A stretch of 64,000 nt of DNA from Sphingomonas elodea ATCC 31461 (GTDB lineage Bacteria; Pseudomonadota; Alphaproteobacteria; Sphingomonadales; Sphingomonadaceae), in the NCBI RefSeq assembly GCF_000226955.1, contig NZ_AGFU01000034.1, positions 93,771 through 157,770 of the forward strand. Reading direction: 5' to 3'. The position numbers and the translations under genes are program-made. The notes beneath the pieces were generated by a model. It had not been told where the DNA came from. It made no database searches and saw only the letters and a list, made by a program, of their open reading frames with translations. Each line of letters starts with the position of its first letter. The stretch's first letter is position 1. This document shows positions 7,683-16,630 of this stretch, piece by piece.

Positions 7683-9890
7683 TTAGGCGAACGCGGGCAT
7701 ACCCGGCAGCAGCTTGTCCAGCGTCACCGGATAGTCCCGCACCCGCACGCCGCAGGCATTGTAGATCGCGTTCGCCACGGCCGCACCGACGCCGCACAGG
7801 CCGAGTTCGCCCACGCCCTTCGCCTTCATCGGCGACGTCGTGGGATCGGTCTCCTCGAGAAAGATCACCTCTTGGTGCGGGATGTCGGCATGGACCGGCA
7901 CCTCGTAGCCGGCGAGATCGTGGTTCACGAAATAGCCGAAGCGCTTGTCGACCGCGAGCTCCTCCATCAGCGCCGAGCCGACGCCCATGGTCATCGCGCC
8001 GATCACCTGGCTGCGCGCCGACTTCGGGTTGAGGATCCGCCCCGCCGCGCACACCGCCAGCATGCGGCGCACGCGGACCTCGGCGGTGGCGGCATCGACG
8101 CCGACCTCGACGAAATGCGCGCCGAAGGTGGACTGCTGATACTTCTTGGCGAGGTCTCCGTAATCCATGAAGTCCTCGGCAACGAGCTCGCCGCCCTTGG
8201 CCGCCTCGGCCAGCGCGACGCTGCGGTTGCCGGCGCGGACATGGCCGTCCTCGAACACCACATCGGCCGAGTTGAAGCCGAGCGCCGCGGTCACCTTGTC
8301 GCGCAGCATCGAACAGGCGGCGTAGACGCCCGCGGTCGAACTGTTGGCGCCCCATTGCCCGCCCGAGCCCGCCGAGGCGGGGAAGCTGGAATCGCCCAGC
8401 CGCACCACCACCGTCTCCAGCGGTACGCCCATCATCTCCGCCGCGGTCTGCGCGATGATCGTGTAGGTGCCGGTGCCGATATCGGTCATGTCGGTCTCGA
8501 CCGTGACTACGCCCTTGCCATCGAGCCGCACCCGCGCGCCGGACTTGCCGTTGAGGTTGTTGCGGAACGCCGCGGCCATGCCCATGCCGATCAGCCAGCG
8601 GCCCTCACGGATCGCCCCCGGCGCCTTGGCGCGCTTGGCCCAGCCGAACTTTTCCGCGCCGATCCGCATGCATTGGATCAGCTGGCGCTGCGAGAAGGGG
8701 CGGTTGGCGGCTTCGGGATCGACCTGGGTGTCGTTGATCGCGCGGAATTCGACTGGGTCCATGCCCAGCTTCTCCGCCATCTCGTCCATCGCGATTTCGA
8801 GCGCCATCAGCCCCGGTGCCTCGCCCGGCGCCCGCATCGCATTGCCCTCGGGCAGGTCGAGCACCGCGAGCCGCATCGCGGTGAGCCGGTTTTCGCCGGC
8901 ATAGAGCAGGCGGGTCTGGCCCACCGCCGTCTCCGGCCCGCCGCCGGGCAGGTCGCCCGACCAGCTTTCATGGCCGATCGCAGTGATCTTGCCGTCCCTG
9001 GTCGCGCCCAGCCGGATGCGCTGAATCGTCGCCGGACGGTGCGTCGTGTTGTTGGCGATCAGCGGGCGCTGGAGCGCCACCTTCACCGGACGCCCCGCCG
9101 CCTTGGCGCCGAGCGCCGCGAGAATCGCGTCGGCGCGGACGAACAGCTTGCCGCCGAACCCGCCGCCGACGAAGGGCGACATCAGCCGCACCTTCTCCTT
9201 CGGTAGGCCCAGCGTCCGCGCGACGTCGCCCTTGCCCCAGTTGATCATCTGGTTCGAGGTCCACAGCAGCAGCTGGTCGCCCTCCCACTTCGCGGTGGAG
9301 GCATGCGGCTCCATCATCGCGTGCGAGTGGTCGGGCGTGGTGTAGCGCGCGTCGAGCTGCACCGGCGCGGCGGCAAAGGCGCCGGCGAAATTGCCGACCT
9401 TGCTTTCGGACGGCCCGCCGAAGCCCGGCGGCGGCAGCGGCGCATTCGCCATCTCGGCCTCGAGATCGAACCGGCCCTTGGTGCGGGCATAGTCGATGCG
9501 GATCAGCGACGATGCCGCGCGCGCCTGCTCGAAGGTCTCCGCGACCACCAGCGCGACCGCCTGGTGGTAATGCTCGATCTCGGGCCCGCCGAGCAGATTG
9601 GCGGTGTTGAAATTGCCCTTGGTCAGCTTGCCGGCATTTTCTGCGGTGACGATCGCGAGCACCCCAGGGGCTGCCTTGGCTGCAGTCAGATCCATGCCGA
9701 TAATGCGGCCCTTGGCGATCGCCGAGCCGAGCACATAGCCATAGGCTGCACCCGGCGCGACATCATGCCGCTCATAGGCATAGGGCGCGCGGCCGGTGGT
9801 CTTGAGTGGGCCGTCGATCCGGTCGGTGGCCTTGCCGACCACCTTGAGGCGGTCGATCGGGTTGGTCGTGGCGGGGGTATCGAACTTCAT
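7683..9890 (-). CDS. paoC: Molybdenum-cofactor-binding large subunit of an aldehyde oxidase (PaoC-type)
   Basis: 735 residues of the xanthine oxidase family large subunit. It binds the molybdenum cofactor and carries the substrate site. Recognisable stretches include FVGGGFGGK near residue 226 and GSGGQWGANSS, which are Moco-binding loops, and the C-terminal KGVGELGLCGVGAAVANAI whose GVGE glutamate is the catalytic base. The length suits PaoC rather than the longer fused enzymes. It is the third gene of a 2Fe-2S, FAD, Moco operon; three bases separate it from the FAD subunit. PaoABC of E. coli oxidises aromatic aldehydes in the periplasm; the true substrate here is unknown. Confidence 0.88.
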   Translation of the reverse strand: MKFDTPATTNPIDRLKVVGKATDRIDGPLKTTGRAPYAYERHDVAPGAAYGYVLGSAIAKGRIIGMDLTAAKAAPGVLAIVTAENAGKLTKGNFNTANLLGGPEIEHYHQAVALVVAETFEQARAASSLIRIDYARTKGRFDLEAEMANAPLPPPGFGGPSESKVGNFAGAFAAAPVQLDARYTTPDHSHAMMEPHASTAKWEGDQLLLWTSNQMINWGKGDVARTLGLPKEKVRLMSPFVGGGFGGKLFVRADAILAALGAKAAGRPVKVALQRPLIANNTTHRPATIQRIRLGATRDGKITAIGHESWSGDLPGGGPETAVGQTRLLYAGENRLTAMRLAVLDLPEGNAMRAPGEAPGLMALEIAMDEMAEKLGMDPVEFRAINDTQVDPEAANRPFSQRQLIQCMRIGAEKFGWAKRAKAPGAIREGRWLIGMGMAAAFRNNLNGKSGARVRLDGKGVVTVETDMTDIGTGTYTIIAQTAAEMMGVPLETVVVRLGDSSFPASAGSGGQWGANSSTAGVYAACSMLRDKVTAALGFNSADVVFEDGHVRAGNRSVALAEAAKGGELVAEDFMDYGDLAKKYQQSTFGAHFVEVGVDAATAEVRVRRMLAVCAAGRILNPKSARSQVIGAMTMGVGSALMEELAVDKRFGYFVNHDLAGYEVPVHADIPHQEVIFLEETDPTTSPMKAKGVGELGLCGVGAAVANAIYNACGVRVRDYPVTLDKLLPGMPAFA

Positions 9891-9893
9891 GGC

Positions 9894-10844
9894 TCAGCCC
9901 CTTGCTTCGTGCAGCACCGCGGCGAGCGTGCGCTCAGCCAACTGGAGCTTGAAGGCATTGTCGTGCGTCGGCGTCGCGCCCGCGAAGGCGATTTTGGCGG
10001 TAGCGGCGGCACCCTTGGGGAGCGCTGCCTCGGCGGCTTCGACCCGCCACGGCTTGTGCGCCATGCCGCCGAACGCGACGCGGCCGGTGCCGTCCTTCTG
10101 CACTACCGCCGCCACCGAGACGAGCGCGAAGGCATAGGAGGCGCGGTCGCGAACCTTGTGGTAGAAGTGCTTGCCGCCCAACGGCTTGGGCAGGGTGACT
10201 GCCGTGATCAGCTCGCCCGTTTGCAGTGTGTTGTCGAGATGCGGCGTGTCGCCGGGCAGCCGGTGGAAGTCGGCAATGGCGATCTTCCGCGTGCTGCCGT
10301 CGGGCTTCACCGTCTCCACGGTCGCGTCGAGCAGCCGCATCGCGATGGCCATGTCGCCCGGATAGGTGGCGATGCACGCCTTGCTGGTGCCGATCACCGC
10401 CAGCTGGCGGCTGAACCCGCCGATCGCCGCGCAGCCGCTGCCGGGCTTGCGCTTGTTGCAGGGCTGGTTGGGGTCGTAGAAATAGGGGCAGCGGGTGCGT
10501 TGGAGCAGGTTGCCCGCGGTGGTCGCCTTGTTGCGCAACTGGCCGCTCGCGCCCGCAACGATCGCCCGCGTCAGCACCGCATAATCGCGCCGCACGCGCT
10601 TGTCGGCGGCGAGATCGGTGTTGCGCACCAGCGCACCGATGCGCAGCCCGCCGTCCGACGTTTCCTCGATCCGGTCGAGTGCGAGCTTGTTGACGTCGAT
10701 CAGATGCGTCGGCGTCTCGATCTCGAGCTTCATCAGGTCGAGCAGGTTGGTGCCGCCGGCGATGAACCTGGCGCCGGGGGTCTTGGCGGCGAGGGCTGCG
10801 GCATCGGCCGGGCTGCTCGCGCGGGTATATTCGAACGCCTTCAT
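9894..10844 (-). CDS. paoB: FAD-binding subunit of a PaoABC-type aldehyde oxidase with extra cysteine cluster
   Basis: 316 residues from [10 protein letters not shown]. The FAD site is marked by [13 protein letters not shown] near residue 28 and [14 protein letters not shown]. Four cysteines at 119, 129, 138 and 157 lie in an insertion containing [13 protein letters not shown], which is the feature that holds a [4Fe-4S] cluster in E. coli PaoB; ordinary xanthine-oxidase FAD subunits lack it. The start at 10844 overlaps the stop of the upstream iron-sulfur subunit by four bases (ATGA), so the two are translationally coupled. Electrons should pass from Moco through iron-sulfur clusters to this FAD. 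Confidence 0.88.
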   Translation of the reverse strand: MKAFEYTRASSPADAAALAAKTPGARFIAGGTNLLDLMKLEIETPTHLIDVNKLALDRIEETSDGGLRIGALVRNTDLAADKRVRRDYAVLTRAIVAGASGQLRNKATTAGNLLQRTRCPYFYDPNQPCNKRKPGSGCAAIGGFSRQLAVIGTSKACIATYPGDMAIAMRLLDATVETVKPDGSTRKIAIADFHRLPGDTPHLDNTLQTGELITAVTLPKPLGGKHFYHKVRDRASYAFALVSVAAVVQKDGTGRVAFGGMAHKPWRVEAAEAALPKGAAATAKIAFAGATPTHDNAFKLQLAERTLAAVLHEARG

Positions 10845-11485
10845 GCCTGCCTCCGCCCCGCGGCCTCGCGGATCGCCTCGACGATGTTGGAATAGGCGCC
10901 GCAGCGGCAGATATTGCCGCTCATCCGCTCGCGGATCTCCATCTCGGAGAAGGCGGGAGAGGCGGCGACGTCGGCGGCGACATGGCTGGGGATGCCGGCC
11001 TTGATCTCGTCGAGCACCGCGACCGCCGAGCAGATCTGGCCCGGCGTGCAATAGCCGCACTGATAGCCGTCATGGCGGACGAAGGCGGCCTGCATCGGGT
11101 GCAGGTCCTCGGGCGTGCCGAGGCCCTCGATCGTGGTCACGCTGTCACCGTCGTGCATCACCGCCAGGCTGAGGCAGCTATTGATCCGCCGGCCGTTCAC
11201 GATCACCGTGCAGGCCCCGCATTGGCCGTGGTCGCAGCCCTTCTTGGTGCCGGTCAGGTGGAGATGCTCCCGCAGCGCGTCGAGTAGCGTGGTGCGGGTG
11301 TCGACGGTAAGCGCGGCCGCTTTACCATTGACCTTGACCTGCACGGGCAGGGCTGGGGGCGTTTTCATCGGCGCGCTCGGTTCCTTGCTGCTGGCGCTCG
11401 CTGGCATTGCGGTGGCGGCCGCGCAGGCCGCGCCGCTCACCAGCACGCCGCGTCGCGATACGCCTTTTCCGGCGGGTCTATCCAT
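10841..11485 (-). CDS. paoA: Tat-exported [2Fe-2S] subunit of a PaoABC-type aldehyde oxidase
   Basis: 214 residues from the ATG at 11485, preceded by AGGGGA. The N-terminus has a twin-arginine signal (SRRGVLVSG at 10-18, then a hydrophobic Ala-rich stretch), which would carry the folded trimer to the periplasm. The plant-ferredoxin-type cluster ligands are in [12 protein letters not shown] and SCLSLAV; the second cluster domain has [10 protein letters not shown] and NICRCG. It is the first gene of the operon. Frames extending further upstream have no homology-like content and run into the divergent promoter region. Confidence 0.9.
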   Translation of the reverse strand: MDRPAGKGVSRRGVLVSGAACAAATAMPASASSKEPSAPMKTPPALPVQVKVNGKAAALTVDTRTTLLDALREHLHLTGTKKGCDHGQCGACTVIVNGRRINSCLSLAVMHDGDSVTTIEGLGTPEDLHPMQAAFVRHDGYQCGYCTPGQICSAVAVLDEIKAGIPSHVAADVAASPAFSEMEIRERMSGNICRCGAYSNIVEAIREAAGRRQA

Positions 11486-11775
11486 TGCGCATCCCCTGCT
11501 AGCCTGCACCGAAGCGTGTACAGTTTGGAAGCCGAAACGGTTCCACACGCTCCTTGTGTGTTGGCTTATCGCAGCAAGTTGGATGCGGCAAATGCCCCCT
11601 TGTACAACATGCCCAAAAGGGGCGTGTGACGATTTTACAACGGTTCCGTGACGAATTGTTTCCGGCAATGTCTGCAATGTTGCCACAGGGCCACATACGT
11701 GCAGACATGCGTAACCCTAAGGGCGCAGTGCGGCTGTGCCCGTGCGGAATTATACAAGACGAAAAGGGGCTTTTG
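11486..11775. promoter_or_regulatory. Divergent promoter region between the pao operon and a TonB receptor
   Basis: These 290 bases hold no convincing gene and must contain both promoters. They are richer in A and T than their neighbours. Dyad elements seen are CACAC(N7)GTGTG at 11544-11560, a perfect TTGTACAA at 11600-11607, and an interrupted GCCCCCTT...AAGGGGC pair around 11594-11623. One of these may be the operator of a shared regulator. Confidence 0.5.
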
Positions 11776-14742
11776 ATGACCTCCACGTTCCGAACCTGCC
11801 TGCTCGCATCTACCATGCTGGTGGCCGGCATCGCGACGCCTGCTTTCGCGCAGGACAGCGTACCGGCTTCCGACGCCCAGACCGACGCCAGCGAAATCGT
11901 GGTCACCGGCACGCGCATCGCGCGCCCCGACCTCGAACTCGCCAGCCCGGTGACGGTGATCGGCGAAAAGGAACTCCAGTTCCGCCAGCCCGGTACCGCC
12001 GACGACATCCTGCGCACCCTGCCGGGCGTCCGCCCGAACATCGGCGCGGGCGTGAACAATGGCTCGGACGGTTCGTCGACCGTCGACCTTCGCGGCATCG
12101 GCCCGCAGCGCACCCTGGTGCTGCTCGACGGCCGCCGCCAGGTGCCCTACGGCCTCGACGGCCTGACCGACACCAACAACGTGCCGCTGGCCCTGCTGCA
12201 GCGCATCGAAGTGCTGACCGGCGGTGCTTCATCGACCTACGGCGCGGACGCGGTGGCGGGCGTGGTCAACTTCATCACGCGGCGTGACTTCTCCGGCATC
12301 GACCTGTCGACGAGCTACCGCATCTCCGAGCGCGGCGACACGGCACGCTTCAAGGCAGACCTCGTCGTCGGCGGCAACTTCGCGGAAGGCCGCGGCAACG
12401 TGGTGTTCAGCGTCGGCTACACCAAGGCCGATCCGCTGCTGCATCTCGACCGCAAGATCAGCGAAGTGCCGATCAGCTCGACCAACGGCCAGTTCCTCGG
12501 CGCAACGACCGCGCAGGTGACGGTTTTCGGCTCGCCGACCAACGCGGCCCTCGGCATCGGCGCCAGCACGCTGGGCGCGGTGGTGAACCCGTCCACGGGG
12601 CTGTTGCAGCCGGCAACCGCCGCGGACACCTACAACACCAATATCGGCACCTATTTCCAGACCCCGCTCGATCGCATCAACGCCTATTCGGCGGCGCGCT
12701 ACGAGATCACCGAGGGCGTGGAATTCTACGGCACCGCGCAGTTCAACCGCAACCAGATCGCGACCCAGCTCGCCTCGTCGGGTACCTTCGGCAACACCTA
12801 CCAGCTGGCGCTGAACAACCCCTATCTGCCCTCGGGCATCCGCGACCAGCTGTGCACCGCGCGCAGCATCTCGGCGGCGAACTGCGCAGCCGCGGCGGCG
12901 GTGCAGGGTGGCCCGGGCACGGCCGGCTATATCGAAGTGCCGGTGGTCGCCCAGCGCCGCTTCACCGAGTACGGCCCGCGCCTGAATGTCTTCGAATCGC
13001 AGATGTTCCAGATCCAGGGCGGCTTCCGCGGCGAGATCGTCGCCGGCCTGAAGTACGATATCTCGGCGCAGTATGGCGAGACCACCCAGAACCAGACCCG
13101 CGGCAACTGGGGCTCGTTCAGCAAGGTGCAGCAGGCCCTGCGCGCCTATCGCACCCCGACCGGCCAGATTCGCTGCGTCGATACCGCGAACAACTGCGTT
13201 CCGCTCAACCTGTTCGGTCCCAACGGCTCGATTACGCAGGACCAGCTGGCGTTCATCGACCTCGACGCGATCATCAACCGCAAGGTGACGCAGACCGTCG
13301 TCACCGGCAGCGTCTCGGGCGACCTGTTCGCCTCGCCGCTGGCGACCAACAAGATCGCGTTCGCGGTCGGCGGCGAGTATCGCAAGCTCACCGCCGCCAG
13401 CCAGCCGGACGGCCCCTCGCAGATCCAGGGCGAAGTGCTCGGCACCGGCGCGCGCACGCCGCCGGACGTGGGCCGCTACAGCGTGAAGGAAATCTTCGGC
13501 GAACTCATCGCGCCGCTGATCGAGGACAAGCCCTTCATCCACAAGCTGACGGTCGAGGCGGGTATCCGCTATTCGGACTACACCACCACGGGTCCGAGCA
13601 CGACCTGGAAGGCCGGCGGTAGCTGGGAGCCGACCGCGGGCATCAAGTTCCGCGGCAGCTACCAGGTGGCGGTGCGCTCGCCGAACATCCAGGAACTGTA
13701 CCAGTCGCCGGTGCAGGGCCTCGGCAACCTGACCGTCGATCCCTGCCAGGGCGCGGTGTCGGGCGGTCTCGCGCAGCTCTGCATCGCGACCGGCGCGCCG
13801 GCCAACACGATCGGCTCGATCCCGGCACCGACCTCGGGTCAGATCAACAACACCACCTCGGGCAATCGCGAACTCGACGTCGAGCGCGCGAAGACCTGGA
13901 CGATCGGCGGCGCCTTCGCGCCGGCGGCGATCAAGGGCTTCTCGCTCACCGTGGACTATTTCAACATCCGCGTCCGCGATGCGATCACCCAGCCGGCCCA
14001 GGCAGACATTCTGAACGGCTGCTACTCGTCCACGCTCAACCCGAACTTCGCCAACAACGCGTTCTGCGCGCTGATCGGTCGTAACCCGCTCACCGGCAGC
14101 CTCAACGGCGCGGGCGAGACCCCGGGCGTGATCCTCAGCTACTCGAACCTCGGCGTCATCGAGACGGCAGGTGTCGAAGTGGGCCTGAACCAGGCGATCC
14201 GCCTGGACGATATCGGCGTGAAGGATTCGGGCACGGTCACGATCGGGTTCAACGGCACCCGCCTGAGCTACTACCACTTCCAGGCGACGCCGAACGCGAT
14301 CAATCGCGACTGCACGTCCTACTACAGCGCCGGCGGCTGCACCAATCCGCGCGCGCGCTACCGCATGAACGGCCGACTGACCTATGGTCGCGAGCTGTTC
14401 GACATCTCGCTGCTGTGGACCCACATCAGCCGGGTGAGCCTGGAGCCGTTCCTTGCGACGCGTCTCCCGGGCAATGTGGCGCAGCCGGGCGGCCCGAACC
14501 CCTCGACCATCCTCGAGGCGTTCCGTACCATCCCCGCGTTCAACTATTTCGATCTCGCCGCGCGGGTGAGCCCGACCAAGAACCTCGACTTCAACCTGAC
14601 CGTGAACAACCTGTTCGACAAGAAGCCGCCGCTGGTCGGCGCGGGTGTCGGCGGCACGGCGTTCAACAGCGGCAACACCTTCCCGACGATCTACGATCCG
14701 ATCGGGCGGGCGTACACGATCAGCGCGCGTCTGCGGTTCTGA
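11776..14742 (+). CDS. TonB-dependent outer-membrane receptor
   Basis: 988 residues from MTSTFRTCLL, preceded by AAAAGGGGC; the signal peptide ends near TPAFAQ. The plug domain begins SEIVVTGTRIARPDLELASPVTV, where IVVTGTRI is a TonB-box-like start, and continues to VNFITRRDFSG; the remainder is a 22-strand barrel ending in the expected terminal Phe (SARLRF). Its size and the plug sequence resemble the large receptors that sphingomonads and caulobacters use for sugars, peptides or aromatic compounds. It faces the periplasmic aldehyde oxidase operon, so it may import that enzyme's substrate. Substrate is unknown. A terminator follows at 14779. Confidence 0.9.
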   Translation: MTSTFRTCLLASTMLVAGIATPAFAQDSVPASDAQTDASEIVVTGTRIARPDLELASPVTVIGEKELQFRQPGTADDILRTLPGVRPNIGAGVNNGSDGSSTVDLRGIGPQRTLVLLDGRRQVPYGLDGLTDTNNVPLALLQRIEVLTGGASSTYGADAVAGVVNFITRRDFSGIDLSTSYRISERGDTARFKADLVVGGNFAEGRGNVVFSVGYTKADPLLHLDRKISEVPISSTNGQFLGATTAQVTVFGSPTNAALGIGASTLGAVVNPSTGLLQPATAADTYNTNIGTYFQTPLDRINAYSAARYEITEGVEFYGTAQFNRNQIATQLASSGTFGNTYQLALNNPYLPSGIRDQLCTARSISAANCAAAAAVQGGPGTAGYIEVPVVAQRRFTEYGPRLNVFESQMFQIQGGFRGEIVAGLKYDISAQYGETTQNQTRGNWGSFSKVQQALRAYRTPTGQIRCVDTANNCVPLNLFGPNGSITQDQLAFIDLDAIINRKVTQTVVTGSVSGDLFASPLATNKIAFAVGGEYRKLTAASQPDGPSQIQGEVLGTGARTPPDVGRYSVKEIFGELIAPLIEDKPFIHKLTVEAGIRYSDYTTTGPSTTWKAGGSWEPTAGIKFRGSYQVAVRSPNIQELYQSPVQGLGNLTVDPCQGAVSGGLAQLCIATGAPANTIGSIPAPTSGQINNTTSGNRELDVERAKTWTIGGAFAPAAIKGFSLTVDYFNIRVRDAITQPAQADILNGCYSSTLNPNFANNAFCALIGRNPLTGSLNGAGETPGVILSYSNLGVIETAGVEVGLNQAIRLDDIGVKDSGTVTIGFNGTRLSYYHFQATPNAINRDCTSYYSAGGCTNPRARYRMNGRLTYGRELFDISLLWTHISRVSLEPFLATRLPGNVAQPGGPNPSTILEAFRTIPAFNYFDLAARVSPTKNLDFNLTVNNLFDKKPPLVGAGVGGTAFNSGNTFPTIYDPIGRAYTISARLRF

Positions 14743-14778
14743 TCCCAAGCAAGAACAGAAATGTCTCCCAATACCTGG

Positions 14779-14809
14779 AGCGGCGGACCGAACGGTCCGC
14801 CGCTTTTTT
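14779..14809 (+). terminator. Rho-independent terminator after the TonB receptor
   Basis: An 11-bp perfect stem (14779-14789 with 14794-14804, loop GAAC) is followed by a run of six T. It lies 36 bases after the receptor stop. Confidence 0.9.
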
Positions 14810-14839
14810 ATCAGGCCCAGGAGATCAAAAGCGTGGCGG

Positions 14840-15094
14840 TCAGTCCGGCTGGTCGGAGATGTCCATGAAGTTGCGGGCGGCCTCGCGATCGGCCTCGTCG
14901 TCGAAGGTCGCGTCCAGATCGGGCGCATTGCCGAGCATGAACAGCAGCGCCCACAGGGCAAAGCGGCGGCCGCGATCGGTTTCCAGGCCGAGATCGACCT
15001 TCATCCGCTCGATGCCGGCGGCGAGGGCGGGTGGGGTGAGGGCGCCCAGATCGGCGGTGCCGAAATAGCGGACTAGCTGGTCGTCGAGTTGCAT
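14840..15094 (-). CDS. Hypothetical small helical protein, divergent from hemN
   Basis: 84 residues starting MQLDDQLVRYFGTADL. The composition is mainly alpha-helical, with a hydrophobic central helix (RRFALWALLFMLGNAPDLDATF) and an acidic end; it has no signal peptide and no obvious catalytic motif. I start at the ATG at 15094 because longer frames translate into low-quality Arg/Pro-rich sequence. It is transcribed away from hemN, 90 bases distant, and its stop is close to the terminator of the upstream TonB receptor. I do not recognise the family, though a LLFMLGNAPDLD-like core suggests a conserved small protein. Confidence 0.6.
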   Translation of the reverse strand: MQLDDQLVRYFGTADLGALTPPALAAGIERMKVDLGLETDRGRRFALWALLFMLGNAPDLDATFDDEADREAARNFMDISDQPD

Positions 15095-15184
15095 GCAGCA
15101 GGGCCTAGGCGCCTGCACCGGCAGCGGCAAGGATACGGGACATTCCCAGGCGACGAACGAGGCCGCTCCCGCCATGCGGGGCGC

Positions 15185-16507
15185 ATGTGGACCTATCATC
15201 CCGAGCTGCTCGCCACTCCGGTGCCGCGCTACACCAGCTATCCCACCGCCGCCGAGTTTGGCGAGGATGCCGGGCCCGCCGAAATGAGCGCGGCGATCGA
15301 TCGGGTGCATGGGGAGGCCGAGCTGTCGCTCTATCTCCACATCCCCTTCTGCCGCGAGATCTGCTGGTATTGCGGGTGCAACACCGGCGCGGCCAATCGC
15401 AGCGCGCGGCTCGACGCCTATCTGGCGCGGCTATCGGAAGAGATCGAGCTGGTCGCCCGGCGGCTCGGCGGGCGGGGGCGGGTGGGCCGCATCGCGTTCG
15501 GCGGCGGCAGCCCCAATGCGATCGCGCCCGCGGCGTTCCTCCGGCTGGTCGCGCAGGCGAAAGCGGCCTTCGGCGCGGTCGATCCGGTCCTGTCGGTCGA
15601 GATCGACCCGCGCGGGTTCGATTCTGCATGGGCGGCAGCGCTGGGCGAAGCGGCGGTGTCGCGGGTGAGCCTGGGCGTTCAGAGCTTCGACACCGCCCTC
15701 CAGGCCGCGATCGGCCGCGTCCAGCCGCATGAGGACATCGCCGCTGCGGTGGCGCTGCTGCGTCGCGCGGGGGTCGGATCGATCAACTTCGACCTGATGT
15801 ACGGCCTGCCGGGCCAGACCGACCGGATGCTTCTTGCCTCGATCGACGAGAGCATCGCGGTGGGCGCGGATCGGCTGGCGGTGTTCGGCTATGCCCATGT
15901 CCCCCACCTCATCCCGCGCCAGCGCCGGATCGATGCGACCGCATTGCCGGATGCCGAAGCCCGCTTCGCTCAGGCCGCCCTCGCCCACGATCGGCTGACT
16001 GCGGCCGGCTATGCCGCGGTCGGGTTCGATCATTTCGCGCTGCCGGGTGATGCCATCGCCATCGCCGCGCGCGAAGGGCGGCTGCGGCGCAACTTCCAGG
16101 GCTTTACCGAGGACGAGGCAGAGGTGCTGATCGGGCTGGGCGCCAGCGCGATCAGCCAGTTTCCGGACCTGCTGGTGCAGAACGAGAAGAATGCCGGGCG
16201 CTGGCACATGGCGGTCTCGTCGGGGCGGCTGGCAGCGGCGCGCGGGGTACGGCGCTCGACCGAGGACCAGTGGCGCGCGGCCGCGATCGAGGAACTGCTC
16301 TGCCAGGGCCGCGCCGATCTGGCGGGCATCCCGGGGCGCGGCGCGATCGCGCTGCAGCTCGCCCGGTTCGCGGCGCTGAAGCTGGTGCGCTGGGAGGGCA
16401 GCGTGCTGCTGCTGGCGCCGGCGGCGCTGCCCTATGCCCGCGTCATCGCCAGCGCGCTCGATCGCTATCGTGGCACGGCCGCCACGCGTTTCAGCAGCGC
16501 GGTGTAG
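15185..16507 (+). CDS. hemN: Oxygen-independent coproporphyrinogen III oxidase (radical SAM)
   Basis: 440 residues from MWTYHPELL. The enzyme decarboxylates coproporphyrinogen III to protoporphyrinogen IX without oxygen, in the cytoplasm. The HemN-type cluster motif CX3CX2CXC is complete at C56, C60, C63 and C65 (CREICWYCGC). The preceding YLHIPFC, the FGGGSPN segment and QSFD are further family marks. The N-terminal PVPRYTSYPTA is typical of genuine HemN rather than the related HemW. Length compares with 457 in E. coli. The RBS is weak, so the start is chosen from similarity. Confidence 0.93.
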   Translation: MWTYHPELLATPVPRYTSYPTAAEFGEDAGPAEMSAAIDRVHGEAELSLYLHIPFCREICWYCGCNTGAANRSARLDAYLARLSEEIELVARRLGGRGRVGRIAFGGGSPNAIAPAAFLRLVAQAKAAFGAVDPVLSVEIDPRGFDSAWAAALGEAAVSRVSLGVQSFDTALQAAIGRVQPHEDIAAAVALLRRAGVGSINFDLMYGLPGQTDRMLLASIDESIAVGADRLAVFGYAHVPHLIPRQRRIDATALPDAEARFAQAALAHDRLTAAGYAAVGFDHFALPGDAIAIAAREGRLRRNFQGFTEDEAEVLIGLGASAISQFPDLLVQNEKNAGRWHMAVSSGRLAAARGVRRSTEDQWRAAAIEELLCQGRADLAGIPGRGAIALQLARFAALKLVRWEGSVLLLAPAALPYARVIASALDRYRGTAATRFSSAV

Positions 16508-16630
16508 CGGAACCAGAAAGCTCGGGAATCTACGGCGGGGCCCCAGTATAGCCTAGGTTAACGCGCCCTTCTATAAGGCAAGGGTCCGAACCGCGCCGGA
16601 CAGGTTTCCGCGCGTCCCGAAAGAGCACCC

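Noticed and set aside
5169-9206. 1345-codon plus-strand frame
   Set aside because: It spans otsB, the ClC gene, the dispersed repeat and part of paoC on the opposite strand; its product is low-complexity Arg/Pro sequence with no domain.
12229-14961. 910-codon minus-strand frame opposite the TonB receptor
   Set aside because: It mirrors a strongly supported receptor with signal peptide, plug and terminal Phe; the product is an Arg/Ala/Asp-rich antisense translation typical of GC-rich DNA. Similar long antisense frames opposite otsA, paoC, the GH18 fusion, GH67, GH3 and the other receptors were rejected for the same reason.
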